From Gammaproteobacteria bacterium (lineage in GTDB: Bacteria; Pseudomonadota; Gammaproteobacteria; Pseudomonadales; Azotimanducaceae): DNA of 35,599 bases. A model generated the notes under the pieces. The model did not search any database. It saw only the letters and a program-made list of their open reading frames with translations, and was not told the DNA's origin. The translations under genes were made by a program, and so were the position numbers. The stretch covers positions 1 through 35,599 of the forward strand of contig JAJFKA010000180.1 of the NCBI GenBank assembly GCA_021773555.1. Reading direction: 5' to 3'. Below, in pieces: positions 1-9,921 of this stretch. Within the stretch, counting starts at the first letter, position 1. Each line of letters opens with the position of its first letter.

Positions 1-1
1 G

Positions 2-253
2 GACAAGGTGTTACTGGTCTGTGACAGCGTGAGCTGCTGGATCATGGATGGCGATAAAATCTGCAAGCGAATCAAGCAGAAACTGGAAATCGACCTGGGG
101 GGAACCACGGCTGATAACAAGTACACGCTGCTGCCCGTGACTTGTCTGGGTGATTGCGATCATGCCCCGGCAATGATGGTCGGGGATGAATTACATCACG
201 ACCTGACGATCGAGAAAATTGACCAGCTGTTTGACCATGGAAACACAGAGTGA
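2..253 (+). CDS. nuoE: NADH-quinone oxidoreductase subunit E (3' part only)
   Basis: This is the C-terminal 83 residues of the NuoE subunit of Complex I; the 5' part lies before the window. NuoE is a thioredoxin-fold [2Fe-2S] protein (cluster N1a) of the cytoplasmic NADH-dehydrogenase arm and works with NuoF. The visible part carries the family's cysteine pairs: VCDSVSCW, near the left edge, and CLGDCDHAPAM, about 40 residues further on. The stop codon TGA shares bases with the nuoF ATG (TGATG), so the two genes are translationally coupled. The identification rests on the motifs plus the position directly before nuoF and is secure. Confidence 0.93.
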   Translation, partial: DKVLLVCDSVSCWIMDGDKICKRIKQKLEIDLGGTTADNKYTLLPVTCLGDCDHAPAMMVGDELHHDLTIEKIDQLFDHGNTE

Positions 254-1530
254 TGGACAGACCACTGACTAAAAATATCGGCCCCGGAAAGGCACCGACC
301 GATCTCACGGCTTATGTTGCTAATGAAGGCTATGAAGCGGTACGCGCCACACTCGGCAAGCTATCCTGCGCCGATGTTCTTGACCTCGTGAAAGACTCGA
401 ACCTGCGCGGCCGGGGAGGCGCCGGTTTTCCGACCGGAATGAAGTGGAGTTTTGTCCCCATGGGTGAGACTGAAGGCCACAAGTATCTGGTTTGCAACGC
501 TGACGAAATGGAACCGGGTACATTCAAGGACCGCCTGATACTGGAGTATGACCCACACCAGCTCATCGAGGGCATGATTCTTTCTGCCTACACAATCAAT
601 GCCGACATCGGCTACATATTTATTCGAGCAGAATATCACGTCGCTGCAAAACGGCTGAAAGAAGCAATCGAGGAGGCCAGGCAGGCAGGATTGCTGGGCC
701 AGAACATCCTTGGTTCCGGATACAATTTCGAACTCTTTGTGCACTCGAGTGCCGGGCGCTACATCTGTGGTGAGGAAACCGCCCTGCTCAACTCACTCGA
801 GGGCAAGCGTGCGACACCGCGGGCAAAACCGCCATTCCCGCAGGTCAGCGGGCTGTGGGGTCGACCGACCATCGTTAACAACGTGGAAACCCTGTGTAAT
901 ATCACCCACATCGTTGCCCACGGTGCAGACTGGTTTAAGGGCCTCGGCATTGGTGACGATGCGGGTACCAAGCTGTTTGGTGCGAGTGGCAGAGTACGCA
1001 ATCCAGGCTGCTGGGAATTGCCCATGGGTACGCCGATTCGCGAAATCCTTGAGGAGTACGCCGGTGGTATGCAGCCGGGTTATGAACTCAAGGGTTTTTT
1101 GCCCGGCGGAGCCTCCACCGATTTTCTCGTACCGGAACATCTCGACCTGCCAATGGACTACGACGCTATCATGAAAGCCGGCAGTCGCATGGGTACTGGC
1201 ACCATGATTATCCTCGACGACCGGACCTGTCCGGTGGCCATGGTTCGTAATCTGGAAATGTTTTTTGCACGCGAATCCTGCGGTTTTTGTACACCTTGTC
1301 GTGAGGGCCTGCCGTGGATATTTCAGATTCTGGATGATATTGAGGAGGGTCGCGGGCAGCCAGGGGACCTTGAATTACTGACCCGGCAGGGAAATTTTAT
1401 CGGCGCAATCGGCAACACCCACTGTGCCCACGCACCCGGCGCCATCGAACCATTAGCCAGCGCAATGAAGTATTTCGAAGCGGATTTCAACCGCCACATA
1501 GAAGAAAAGGCCTGTCCATATGATCACTAA
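253..1530 (+). CDS. nuoF: NADH-quinone oxidoreductase subunit F (NADH/FMN-binding)
   Basis: NuoF (425 aa) is the subunit where NADH is oxidised. It passes a hydride to FMN and electrons to the [4Fe-4S] cluster N3. The glycine-rich nucleotide-binding motif GRGGAGFPTGMKW lies at residues 53-65. The N3 ligands are seen as SCGFCTPCREG (Cys343, 346, 349) and a fourth Cys in NTHCAHAP (about residue 391). Length is close to the usual 420-445 aa. I chose the ATG at 253, which overlaps the nuoE stop, over the adjacent in-frame GTG at 250. The gene is followed after 11 bp by nuoG. No missing key residue was seen. Confidence 0.97.
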   Translation: MDRPLTKNIGPGKAPTDLTAYVANEGYEAVRATLGKLSCADVLDLVKDSNLRGRGGAGFPTGMKWSFVPMGETEGHKYLVCNADEMEPGTFKDRLILEYDPHQLIEGMILSAYTINADIGYIFIRAEYHVAAKRLKEAIEEARQAGLLGQNILGSGYNFELFVHSSAGRYICGEETALLNSLEGKRATPRAKPPFPQVSGLWGRPTIVNNVETLCNITHIVAHGADWFKGLGIGDDAGTKLFGASGRVRNPGCWELPMGTPIREILEEYAGGMQPGYELKGFLPGGASTDFLVPEHLDLPMDYDAIMKAGSRMGTGTMIILDDRTCPVAMVRNLEMFFARESCGFCTPCREGLPWIFQILDDIEEGRGQPGDLELLTRQGNFIGAIGNTHCAHAPGAIEPLASAMKYFEADFNRHIEEKACPYDH

Positions 1531-1541
1531 GGATCACTATC

Positions 1542-4244
1542 ATGGCTAAAATAACCGTCGACGGTCAGCTCCTGGATGTGCCCGATGGCCAGAATCTGCT
1601 GGAAGCACTACTTGCCCTTGGCATGGATCTGCCCTACTTCTGCTGGCATCCCAAAATGGGGTCTGTCGGTGCATGTCGACAATGCGCTGTCGTCCAATAC
1701 GCCAACGAGGAAGATCAGCGCGGACGAATTGTCATGTCCTGCATGACACCCGTTGCAGAGGGTACGATTTTTTCGCTGGCAGGAGAAAAGGCCAGCGGTT
1801 TCCGTGAATCGGTCGTCGAGAACCTGATGCTCAATCACCCCCATGATTGCCCGGTTTGTGAGGAAGGCGGGGAATGTCACCTGCAGGACATGACGGTGAT
1901 GACCGGGCATCGGGACAGAAACTACCGATACCTGAAGACAACGTTTACCAATCAATACCTCGGCCCGTTCATCGGGCACGAGATGAATCGCTGCATCACC
2001 TGCTACCGGTGCGTCAGGTACTACCAGGATTATGCCGGAGGCCATGATCTGGCCGCTTTTGCATCAAGGGACCGGGTGTTCTTCGGGCGGTCCGAGGATG
2101 GTGTTCTGGAAAACGAATTCGCGGGCAACCTCGTTGAAGTCTGTCCTACCGGTGTCTTTACCGACAAAACACTGAGCGCACATTACACACGTAAATGGGA
2201 TCTGGAATCCGCGCCTGCAATATGCGTCGGCTGCTCACTTGGTTGTAATGTCACAGCGTCGGAACGGTATGGTGAGCTGCGCCGAATTCACAACCGTTAC
2301 CACGGTGACCTCAATGGCTACTTCCTGTGCGACCGCGGCAGATTCGGCTGGCAGTACGTGAATGACGACAAACGCCTTACACATTGCGGTGTCAGGACAA
2401 GCACCGGCTTGTATCAGGCGAGCCAACCGAAGACCGTATTGAGCGGACTAAAGGAATCACTGGGCGCGGCGACGTCTGTTGCCGGTATCGGATCACCGCG
2501 CGCATCTCTCGAGGCGAATTACCTGTTGCGATTGCTGGTAGGCCCCGATAATTTCTACAGCGGTGAGTCCGAAGCGAACGCGGAAATTAATCGCTGCGCG
2601 CTGCAGGCATTGCGTAGCTCAATCAGAACACCGTCTCTCACCGAGGTTGAAGCCGCGGACGTGGTTCTTATATTAGGTGAAGATACCACCGATCACGCCC
2701 CGCGCCTGGCGCTTTCCATTCGACAAGCCGCAGGAAACGCGGGTCGGGAGATGGCACTGCGCGCCGGAATACCGCATTGGCAGGATGCAGCAGTTCGCAA
2801 GCTTGCCCAGAACGTCCACAGCCCGGTATTTGTCCTGACAACCTATGCCGACCGCCTGGATGACATCGGCATACCCACGCGTCTGCATCCGGACGCGATA
2901 GCCGAGGCTGGATTCGCAATCGCCCATACACTGAATGATGAGTTCCCGAACCCGACTAACATCCCGGGCGAGATCGATATAGGAGCGATTGCAGCGGCGC
3001 TGTCGAGCGCAAAGAATCCGTTGGTCGTCACCGGGTCAAGCCCCGGTTCACCGAATATTGTTCGAGCCGCCATGAATGTCGCTGCGGCACTGCAACGTCA
3101 AAATCCTGCTGCAGGCCTGATAATCTGCCCCACGGGTCCGAATAGCCTCGGCACATCACTATTGACTGACAGGACTTTCCCGAATACCACGGGTGGCGTC
3201 GCGATTGTTGTTGAAAACGACCTGTTTGAAAATTTCCCTGGGGAATCCCTGCAACAGTGGCAATCCGAACTCGATCAGTTGATCACCCTGGATAGTCTCG
3301 ACAACGGCACCTGTTCAATGGCGCATGTGGTAATGCCAGCAACCACATTCGCTGATGGTACGGGTACCTATGTCAACTATGAAGGCCGTGCGCAACGCTC
3401 TTTCGGCGCTTTTAAACCAGGCGAAGATACTGCGCCCTCGTGGCAATGGTTGCTCCAACTCTGTCACGATCAGGGTAAAGCCCTGGAAATCAAACACCTG
3501 GATGATGTACTCACCGCCCTCGCCAACGAATTTCCAGAGCTGCGCGGTGTCATTGACGCGGCACCCGGTGCAGGATTCCGGGATCATGGTCAGAAAGTCT
3601 CAAGAATGACGCATCGTGCCAGTGGTCGCACCGCCATGCTGGCAGACTTAAGCGTACACGAACCCATGCAGCCCGCTGATACCGAGACATCGTTAACCTA
3701 TAGTATGGAAGGCACCAATGCCTCGGCACCCGCCGCTCTGAAAAGTTATACCTGGGCGCCTGGATGGAACTCCAACCAGTCCATCAACAAATTTCAGGAC
3801 GAGATCGCTGGGCATCTTCGTGGTGGGGATCCCGGCATACTGCTATTCGGCGACGATCAGGTGTTTGCGGTCCAGACACCTGCCGAAGGGTCCCCCACCG
3901 ATTCGCCCACCATCATCCCCCGCTGGCATATATTCGGCAGCGAAGCATTAACGGGTCAGGGTGAGGCAATCGTGGCGCGGAGCCCGCGGCCCTATATACA
4001 GATGAATTCTCATACCGCCGGGTTGCTGAATGTCGCGGCCGGGCAAGCGCTGCATAGCGAGAATCTGGCAGATGTGCCCAGCCTGCCCGTGATCATTGAC
4101 GAGGGCACACCTGACAATTGCCTGGTCTGTCCGGTATTACCCGGCACCTACTCCTACTTTCATAATCCGGGCAACTTAAAGCCCGACGCTTCGTGGCAGC
4201 CAGCTGAGCCACCCGATCTCATCACCACTGATCGGAGCACCTAG
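1542..4244 (+). CDS. nuoG: NADH-quinone oxidoreductase subunit G (iron-sulfur, molybdopterin-oxidoreductase fold)
   Basis: NuoG (900 aa; about 908 in E. coli) carries the main iron-sulfur wire of the Complex I peripheral arm. The N-terminal [2Fe-2S] ligands are Cys34, 45, 48 and 67. The His/Cys N5-type motif HPHDCPVCEEGGEC follows, then the 4Cys motif RCITCYRC with the distant VEVCPTG. A further C-x2-C-x3-C-x27-C set (CVGCSLGC ... FLCDRG) matches the ligands of the extra cluster N7, which is found only in some bacterial NuoG proteins. The rest is the large molybdopterin-oxidoreductase-like domain, which does not bind Mo in this family. The stop TAG is directly abutted by the nuoH ATG, so expression as one transcript is very likely. 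Confidence 0.96.
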   Translation: MAKITVDGQLLDVPDGQNLLEALLALGMDLPYFCWHPKMGSVGACRQCAVVQYANEEDQRGRIVMSCMTPVAEGTIFSLAGEKASGFRESVVENLMLNHPHDCPVCEEGGECHLQDMTVMTGHRDRNYRYLKTTFTNQYLGPFIGHEMNRCITCYRCVRYYQDYAGGHDLAAFASRDRVFFGRSEDGVLENEFAGNLVEVCPTGVFTDKTLSAHYTRKWDLESAPAICVGCSLGCNVTASERYGELRRIHNRYHGDLNGYFLCDRGRFGWQYVNDDKRLTHCGVRTSTGLYQASQPKTVLSGLKESLGAATSVAGIGSPRASLEANYLLRLLVGPDNFYSGESEANAEINRCALQALRSSIRTPSLTEVEAADVVLILGEDTTDHAPRLALSIRQAAGNAGREMALRAGIPHWQDAAVRKLAQNVHSPVFVLTTYADRLDDIGIPTRLHPDAIAEAGFAIAHTLNDEFPNPTNIPGEIDIGAIAAALSSAKNPLVVTGSSPGSPNIVRAAMNVAAALQRQNPAAGLIICPTGPNSLGTSLLTDRTFPNTTGGVAIVVENDLFENFPGESLQQWQSELDQLITLDSLDNGTCSMAHVVMPATTFADGTGTYVNYEGRAQRSFGAFKPGEDTAPSWQWLLQLCHDQGKALEIKHLDDVLTALANEFPELRGVIDAAPGAGFRDHGQKVSRMTHRASGRTAMLADLSVHEPMQPADTETSLTYSMEGTNASAPAALKSYTWAPGWNSNQSINKFQDEIAGHLRGGDPGILLFGDDQVFAVQTPAEGSPTDSPTIIPRWHIFGSEALTGQGEAIVARSPRPYIQMNSHTAGLLNVAAGQALHSENLADVPSLPVIIDEGTPDNCLVCPVLPGTYSYFHNPGNLKPDASWQPAEPPDLITTDRST

Positions 4245-5204
4245 ATGCCGGATTCAGTCTTCATCTACGTCATTATCTTCGGAACCTTGTTTGGTTCCAT
4301 TGGCGGGGCTGCAGTACTGGTCTGGTTCGAACGCAGGCTGCTCGGCTTCTGGCAGGATCGGCTTGGTCCGAACCGCGTTGGTCCGTTTGGTATCGGTCTT
4401 GCATTCGCCGACATCATCAAATTATTCACCAAGGAAGACTGGGTTCCGCCTTTTGCGGACAAGTTTGTATTCATATTTGCACCGACCGCGATCATGATGG
4501 CTATGCTGCTCGGTTTTGCGGTAGTGCCCTACGGCCCAGGTCTGTACGTGGTCGATTTGAATATTGCACTGCTTTTTTTCCTGGGTATGACCTCGCTCGC
4601 TGTATACAGCGTGCTGCTAGGCGGGCTTGCCTCGCGCAATAAATTTGCATTGCTCGGGGGTTTACGCTCGGCGGCACAGATGGTCAGTTATGAAGTGTTT
4701 ATGGGCCTGTCCCTGATGGGGGTAGTGATGTTATCCGGCTCCTTTAGCCTGGTGGATATTGTCAATGCGCAACAGGATGTCTGGTTCGTGTTCAGTCAGT
4801 TCCTCGGTTTTCTGGTCTTCACTATCGCTGGTATCGCTGAGAGCCACCGTCTCCCCTTTGACCTGCCAGAGGCCGAGCATGAATTGGTTGCCGGTTTTCA
4901 CACAGAATATTCCGGCATGAAATTCGGCATGTTCATGGTGGGTGAATACCTGGGCGTGATTCTGATCTCATCGATGATCGCAACTATTTTCTTCGGGGGC
5001 TGGTTGGGACCGGACTTTTTACCGCCCATATTCTGGTTTGGCCTCAAGAGTTTCCTCCTGGTGTGTTTCTTTGTACTACTGCGTGCGGCGATTCCACGGC
5101 CACGCTATGACCAGTTGATGTCCTTCGGCTGGAAAATCATGCTGCCGCTGACCCTGGTCAACCTGATGGTGACCGGTGCCGTGGTGCTCTGGTGGGGGTA
5201 TTAA
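4245..5204 (+). CDS. nuoH: NADH-quinone oxidoreductase subunit H
   Basis: NuoH (319 aa) is the membrane subunit at the junction of the two Complex I arms and forms most of the quinone pocket. About eight hydrophobic segments are evident. The conserved cytosolic loop [19 protein letters not shown] appears near residues 28-47, and the acidic loop [21 protein letters not shown] near the middle. This second loop is among the most conserved stretches of the ND1/NuoH family. The length matches the 325 aa of E. coli. The start codon follows the nuoG stop with no gap, and nuoI begins one base after the nuoH stop, so there is no room for a separate promoter. Confidence 0.97.
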   Translation: MPDSVFIYVIIFGTLFGSIGGAAVLVWFERRLLGFWQDRLGPNRVGPFGIGLAFADIIKLFTKEDWVPPFADKFVFIFAPTAIMMAMLLGFAVVPYGPGLYVVDLNIALLFFLGMTSLAVYSVLLGGLASRNKFALLGGLRSAAQMVSYEVFMGLSLMGVVMLSGSFSLVDIVNAQQDVWFVFSQFLGFLVFTIAGIAESHRLPFDLPEAEHELVAGFHTEYSGMKFGMFMVGEYLGVILISSMIATIFFGGWLGPDFLPPIFWFGLKSFLLVCFFVLLRAAIPRPRYDQLMSFGWKIMLPLTLVNLMVTGAVVLWWGY

Positions 5205-5205
5205 G

Positions 5206-5733
5206 ATGATCGCCGCTTTTTACAGTCAACTGCGAACGCTGTACACAGTGCTGGTGCACAGCTTCTCGCGACGGGAAACGGTCCAGTATCCCGAAGAAAT
5301 GCCGTACCTGGCGCCACGCTATCGGGGTCGAATTGTGCTCACTCGTGACCCGGACGGAGTCGAGCGGTGTGTCGCCTGTAACCTCTGTGCCGTCGCCTGT
5401 CCCGTTGATTGCATCGCACTACAAAAGACCGAGGATGAGGACGGGCGCTGGTATCCAGAGTTTTTCCGAATTAACTTTTCGCGCTGCATCATGTGCGGAT
5501 TTTGTGAGGAAGCCTGTCCAACCTATTCCATCCAACTGACCCCAGATTTCGAGATGGCTGAATATGATCGACAGAATATGGTTTATGAAAAAGAACACCT
5601 GCTGATCGATGGGCCGGGCAAGTACCCGGACTACAACTTTTACCGGGTGGCCGGTAAGGCCATCGGCGGCAAAGCCAAGGGAGAAGCCGAAAACGAGTCA
5701 CCCCCGGTTGACGTCAGGAGCCTGCTGCCATGA
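5206..5733 (+). CDS. nuoI: NADH-quinone oxidoreductase subunit I (2x[4Fe-4S])
   Basis: NuoI (175 aa) carries clusters N6a and N6b, which pass electrons towards N2 and quinone. Two ferredoxin-type motifs are visible: [12 protein letters not shown] (Cys55, 58, 61, 65) and [12 protein letters not shown] (Cys94, 97, 100, 104). The cysteine following each CP unit of the partner cluster is in the normal place. An in-frame ATG exists at 5176 inside nuoH. The ATG at 5206, one base after the nuoH stop, gives the usual family length and N-terminus and is preferred. It sits between nuoH and nuoJ, as in the standard nuo order. Confidence 0.97.
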   Translation: MIAAFYSQLRTLYTVLVHSFSRRETVQYPEEMPYLAPRYRGRIVLTRDPDGVERCVACNLCAVACPVDCIALQKTEDEDGRWYPEFFRINFSRCIMCGFCEEACPTYSIQLTPDFEMAEYDRQNMVYEKEHLLIDGPGKYPDYNFYRVAGKAIGGKAKGEAENESPPVDVRSLLP

Positions 5734-5743
5734 GGGTTCCAGC

Positions 5744-6265
5744 ATGACTATCGAACTCATCCTGTTTTACCTGGCAGCGACCGTTTCGCTGGTGTCGACG
5801 ATTCTCGCGTTAACTCGCTACAACGCTGCACACGCGCTGATCTACCTGATTATTTCCCTGCTCGCCTCCGCGATTATCTTCTACCTGGTCGGCGCCCCGT
5901 TTGCTGCTGTTCTGGAGATCGTTATCTATGCAGGTGCCATTATGGTGCTCTTTGTATTTGTGGTGATGATCCTGAATCTGGGTTCACGAGGCGACCATCA
6001 GGAACACGAATGGCTGAACCCCCGGATGTGGCTGATGCCGGCGTTACTATGCCTCGTGCTCTTTCTGGAAATTGTTTACGTCCTGTCCTTTACATCGGAG
6101 GGGCTTTCCGGCGTTGTAGTTGCACCTAAGACAGTCGGAATTAAATTATTCGGCCCCTATGTTCTGGCGGTTGAGATCGCCTCCATGTTGTTGTTGGCGG
6201 GGCTGGTGGGTGCCTATCATCTTGGCAGACGATACTTAAGTGATGCCAGGGGTGGTGACCAATGA
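5744..6265 (+). CDS. nuoJ: NADH-quinone oxidoreductase subunit J
   Basis: NuoJ (173 aa) is a five-helix membrane subunit of the proton-pumping arm. The hydrophobic segments follow one another from residue 3 onward. The family stretch [20 protein letters not shown], in the third helix, is the region that switches between alpha- and pi-helix forms in Complex I structures. I chose the ATG at 5744, because the longer in-frame reading from 5609 runs through nuoI and adds a hydrophilic tail unlike any NuoJ. The stop TGA overlaps the nuoK start as ATGA at 6262-6265, a typical coupled junction. Confidence 0.95.
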   Translation: MTIELILFYLAATVSLVSTILALTRYNAAHALIYLIISLLASAIIFYLVGAPFAAVLEIVIYAGAIMVLFVFVVMILNLGSRGDHQEHEWLNPRMWLMPALLCLVLFLEIVYVLSFTSEGLSGVVVAPKTVGIKLFGPYVLAVEIASMLLLAGLVGAYHLGRRYLSDARGGDQ

Positions 6266-6579
6266 CAGAAGCAGTAATGGTACCCATGGAACACGGCCTG
6301 GCATTGGCCGCTATTTTGTTTTCGATTGGCCTGATTGGTGTCATGGTCCGACGCAACATCATACTCATTCTCATGTCTATCGAGGTGATGCTGAACGCGT
6401 GTGGTCTTGCTTTTATTGTGGCAGGGGCGCGATGGGGCGCCGCTGATGGCCAGATAATGTTCATGATTATTCTGACAATTGCCGCCGCAGAAGTTTCGGT
6501 AGGACTAGGCCTGCTACTCCAGGTGCATCGACGACTACGCACTATCGATATCGACAGCGCAAGCAGGTTACAGGGTTAG
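6262..6579 (+). CDS. nuoK: NADH-quinone oxidoreductase subunit K
   Basis: NuoK (105 aa; about 100 in E. coli) is a three-helix membrane subunit homologous to MrpC. Two membrane-buried glutamates needed for proton transfer are present, in [10 protein letters not shown] and [10 protein letters not shown]. The start at 6262 overlaps the nuoJ stop and has the purine-rich AGGGGTGG upstream. An alternative ATG at 6277 would give a protein starting MVPMEHGL, which aligns exactly with the E. coli N-terminus, so the first five residues are uncertain. The C-terminal part, [18 protein letters not shown], is also typical of the family. Confidence 0.95.
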   Translation: MTEAVMVPMEHGLALAAILFSIGLIGVMVRRNIILILMSIEVMLNACGLAFIVAGARWGAADGQIMFMIILTIAAAEVSVGLGLLLQVHRRLRTIDIDSASRLQG

Positions 6580-6582
6580 CCT

Positions 6583-8415
6583 ATGTATGATTTGATCTGG
6601 TTGTTGCCGATACTACCCTTGCTGAGTTTTTGCATCCTGTTCGCAACTGGCGGCAATCTCGCACCTCGCTGGGTGACGATGCTTGGGGTTGGCTCCATCG
6701 GTATCGCTGCCCTGATCGTAGGTGTGATAGCCTGGTTCTGGTTAACCACCGGTATGCGTGAACCCTACCTTTATTCGCTGGGACCGTGGATGAATGTGGC
6801 CGGTTTCACACCCACCTTCGGTTTCTATCTGGATGGATTGTCACTCACCATGCTGATGGTCGTCACCGGTGTTGGTTTTCTCATCCATGTTTACTCGTCA
6901 TTGTTTATGGCAGACGACCTGGATTTCTCGCGCTTTTTCGCTTATATGAATCTGTTTGTCAGTGCCATGCTGGTGCTGGTATTGGCCGATAACCTGTTAC
7001 TGCTGTATCTGGGCTGGGAGGGTGTCGGACTGTGCAGCTACCTGCTGGTTGGCTTCTGGCACGCAAAACCTGCGAACGGCGCAGCGGCACGCAAGGCATT
7101 TATTATCACGCGCATCGGCGATACTGCGATGGCACTCGGATTGTTCCTGTTGTTTATGCATCTGGGTACACTTGAAATTCAACCGATGCTGGCAACCGCC
7201 AGTGCCACCTGGCAGACAGGCGATAGCATTCCAACAATCGCCGCGCTGCTGCTGCTCGGGGGTGCGGTGGGTAAGTCCGCGCAACTGCCTCTGCAGACCT
7301 GGCTACCGGATGCCATGGCTGGGCCAACGCCAGTGAGCGCGTTGATCCATGCCGCGACCATGGTAACCGCCGGGGTCTACCTGATCGCGCGAACACACGA
7401 ACTCTACCTGTTAGCACCGATGGCACAGGCAACTGTCGCGATTGTAGGCGTCGCTACTTTATTGATCGCGGCATTTACGGCACTTGCCCAGCATGACATC
7501 AAGCGAATTCTTGCTTACTCCACGATCAGCCAGATCGGATATATGTTTCTGGCGCTGGGAGTTGGCGCCTGGTCATCAGCAATATTCCATTTGATGACCC
7601 ACGCATTTTTCAAGGCACTGCTTTTCCTTGGCGCGGGAGCAGTCATCTTCAGCCTGCATCACGAACATGATATTTTCAAAATGGGTGGGTTGCGCAAAAA
7701 GCTCCCCGTTGCTTTCTGGAGCTTCCTGATTGGCAGCGCCGCACTAACCGCCTTGCCATTTACTTCCGGTTTTTACAGCAAGGATGCCATCCTGCTGGCC
7801 GCGTTTGAGCACAATCCCTGGCTCTATGCCGGCGGTTTGCTGGGTGCATTGCTCACCGCCATCTACAGCTTCAGACTGGTATTCCTCGTGTTTTTTGGCG
7901 ACGTCAAAACCGAGCCATCCGCACCGGCAGGACCGAGGATGGCCGTGCCGTTGATAATTCTCTGCTTCTTCTCCGTCGTCGGCGGCTGGATTCATATACC
8001 GGTAGATGAGGTCTTTCCGGTCGTCGCCGGACCGTCACATGAGGGACCAGTGGCGCTGATCACGCCGCTGATTCCGATTGTTGGGGTATTGCTGGCTTAT
8101 TTTCTGTTCCTGCGCCGCAGCCTGGACTTTTCCGGTTTCTTTGGCAGCGGTCTGGGACGCAACCTGAAAGCCTTTTTCTTCAGTCACTGGGGAATGGATT
8201 GGCTTTACGATAAAGTCTTTGTGGTGCCCTACACTGCAGTCGCCAGACTGAATCAGTCAGATGCGGTGGATCTGGTCTACGAAGGGGTTGCGAATCTCAC
8301 TTCGATCTTCCATTCCCTCATTGCTTTCACCCAGACCGGCCAACTCCGATGGTATGCGGCAACCATGGTGGCCGGACTCGTGCTGTTGATCGCCATCGTA
8401 ATGGGGATTGTCTAG
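6583..8415 (+). CDS. nuoL: NADH-quinone oxidoreductase subunit L
   Basis: NuoL (610 aa; 613 in E. coli) is the distal antiporter-like subunit of Complex I, with the long lateral helix at its C-terminus. Antiporter signatures are seen: the buried glutamate in LYLGWEGVGLCSYLLVG, and the lysine and histidine of GKSAQLPLQTWLPDAMAGPT with SALIHAATMVTAG. The later segment AQHDIKRILAYSTISQIGYM is also strongly conserved. Hydrophobic helices run the whole length except for the amphipathic stretch near the end. It begins 3 bases after the nuoK stop and abuts nuoM directly (TAG then ATG). Confidence 0.97.
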   Translation: MYDLIWLLPILPLLSFCILFATGGNLAPRWVTMLGVGSIGIAALIVGVIAWFWLTTGMREPYLYSLGPWMNVAGFTPTFGFYLDGLSLTMLMVVTGVGFLIHVYSSLFMADDLDFSRFFAYMNLFVSAMLVLVLADNLLLLYLGWEGVGLCSYLLVGFWHAKPANGAAARKAFIITRIGDTAMALGLFLLFMHLGTLEIQPMLATASATWQTGDSIPTIAALLLLGGAVGKSAQLPLQTWLPDAMAGPTPVSALIHAATMVTAGVYLIARTHELYLLAPMAQATVAIVGVATLLIAAFTALAQHDIKRILAYSTISQIGYMFLALGVGAWSSAIFHLMTHAFFKALLFLGAGAVIFSLHHEHDIFKMGGLRKKLPVAFWSFLIGSAALTALPFTSGFYSKDAILLAAFEHNPWLYAGGLLGALLTAIYSFRLVFLVFFGDVKTEPSAPAGPRMAVPLIILCFFSVVGGWIHIPVDEVFPVVAGPSHEGPVALITPLIPIVGVLLAYFLFLRRSLDFSGFFGSGLGRNLKAFFFSHWGMDWLYDKVFVVPYTAVARLNQSDAVDLVYEGVANLTSIFHSLIAFTQTGQLRWYAATMVAGLVLLIAIVMGIV

Positions 8416-9921
8416 ATGTTAGTCATTGCACTGATCGGAGTACTCATCGCAGGTGGTCTCATTGCGTGGCTGAGTGAAGGCTGGAATCGGGATTGGCCTA
8501 AATGGGTTTCTCTGGTCACAATTTTCCTGGCCGCAATATTGATTGTACCGATGTTCTCCCTACAGCCACTGGTCCATCAACCCGATCATTCCGAGTGGTT
8601 GCTGATTTACGACTATCCGTGGATTCCCAGATTCGGCATTTCATTTTTGCTGGGCCTGGATGGGCTGTCCCTGCTAATGGTTGCGCTGACCGTTTTCCTG
8701 GGCCTTGTCGCACTGATTTCATCCTGGGATGAAATCGACAAACGTCCGGGATTCTTCCAGTTCAATCTGCTCTGGACCCTGGCGGGTGTTGTCGGTGTAT
8801 TCGTGGCACTGGACCTGTTCCTGTTTTTCTTCTTCTGGGAGGTCATGCTGATTCCCATGTATCTGCTGATTGCGATCTGGGGCCATGAACGCCGTGCTTA
8901 TGCTTCCATGAAGTTTTTCCTGTTTACACAGATCAGCGGCCTGCTGATGCTGGTATCCATTTTGGCCCTGGTGCTCTTCGCTGAGGCGCTGACCGGTAAA
9001 TTATCTTTCAACTATTTCGACCTGGTCGACTTGCCGCTGGATGAATCGCTATCCTGGTGGCTGATGCTGGGATTCTTCATCGCGTTTGTCGTAAAATTAC
9101 CAGGCTTTCCCTTTCATACGTGGTTACCTGATGCCCACACCCAGGCGCCCACCGCTGCCAGCGTGTTACTCGCAGGCATTCTGCTCAAGACAGGCGCTTA
9201 TGGACTGATCCGGTTTACCCTGCCGCTGTTTCCCGGCGCCGCCAACGATATCGCCCATGTGGCGATGCTGCTGGGTGCCATTGGTGTTGTATACGGCGCG
9301 ATCCAGGCATTTTCCCAGGATGATTTCAAACGCCTGGTAGCCTATTCCAGTGTCAGCCACATGGGCTTTGTACTGATCGGTATCTATGCGTTGCAGGAAA
9401 TTACGCTGCAGGGATCGGTTATGCAGATGGTTGCCCACGGAATCAGCACCGCAGCCCTGTTCATGATCGCCGGTGCGCTTCAGCACCGCTTGCACACTCG
9501 CGACATGAACAAGATGGGCGGGCTCTGGATGGATATGCCGAGAATGGGCGCCATTGCACTGTTCTTTATAGTTGCGTCACTTGGTATGCCCGGGCTTGGT
9601 AACTTTGTCGGTGAATTCCTCGTGCTGATGGGCGCCTTCCAGGTTGACCTGCACATCGCGGTGTTCGCTGCACTTGGCCTCATAACCGCTGCGGTTTATT
9701 CCCTGATCGCCATGCAAAAAGTGTTTCAGGGTACGCCAACCCAGGGCAGATCTTTAGCCGACTTCAATAGCCGCGAAGTGAGCACAATGCTGCTGATGAT
9801 GATCGGCCTGACGCTACTCGGCATTCACCCGCAACCCGTCTTCGACATGGTTGAACCGACTCTGCGAGGAGTCTTTACACTGACCTCGCCTGCCGGTACC
9901 TGGCTTGGAGTATCGCCATGA
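8416..9921 (+). CDS. nuoM: NADH-quinone oxidoreductase subunit M
   Basis: NuoM (501 aa; 509 in E. coli) is the middle antiporter-like pump subunit. The buried glutamate lies in FFFFFWEVMLIPMY. The pump lysines lie in VVKLPGFPFHTWLPDAHTQA and ILLKTGAYGLIR. The conserved FSQDDFKRLVAYSSVSHMGF segment follows. About 14 hydrophobic helices can be traced. The start ATG is the codon directly after the nuoL stop, and the end overlaps nuoN by four bases (ATGA). Nothing unusual was noticed. Confidence 0.97.
   Translation: MLVIALIGVLIAGGLIAWLSEGWNRDWPKWVSLVTIFLAAILIVPMFSLQPLVHQPDHSEWLLIYDYPWIPRFGISFLLGLDGLSLLMVALTVFLGLVALISSWDEIDKRPGFFQFNLLWTLAGVVGVFVALDLFLFFFFWEVMLIPMYLLIAIWGHERRAYASMKFFLFTQISGLLMLVSILALVLFAEALTGKLSFNYFDLVDLPLDESLSWWLMLGFFIAFVVKLPGFPFHTWLPDAHTQAPTAASVLLAGILLKTGAYGLIRFTLPLFPGAANDIAHVAMLLGAIGVVYGAIQAFSQDDFKRLVAYSSVSHMGFVLIGIYALQEITLQGSVMQMVAHGISTAALFMIAGALQHRLHTRDMNKMGGLWMDMPRMGAIALFFIVASLGMPGLGNFVGEFLVLMGAFQVDLHIAVFAALGLITAAVYSLIAMQKVFQGTPTQGRSLADFNSREVSTMLLMMIGLTLLGIHPQPVFDMVEPTLRGVFTLTSPAGTWLGVSP

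Noticed and set aside
361-744. 127-codon ORF on the - strand
   Set aside because: It is the antisense shadow of nuoF, with no ribosome binding site or family match.
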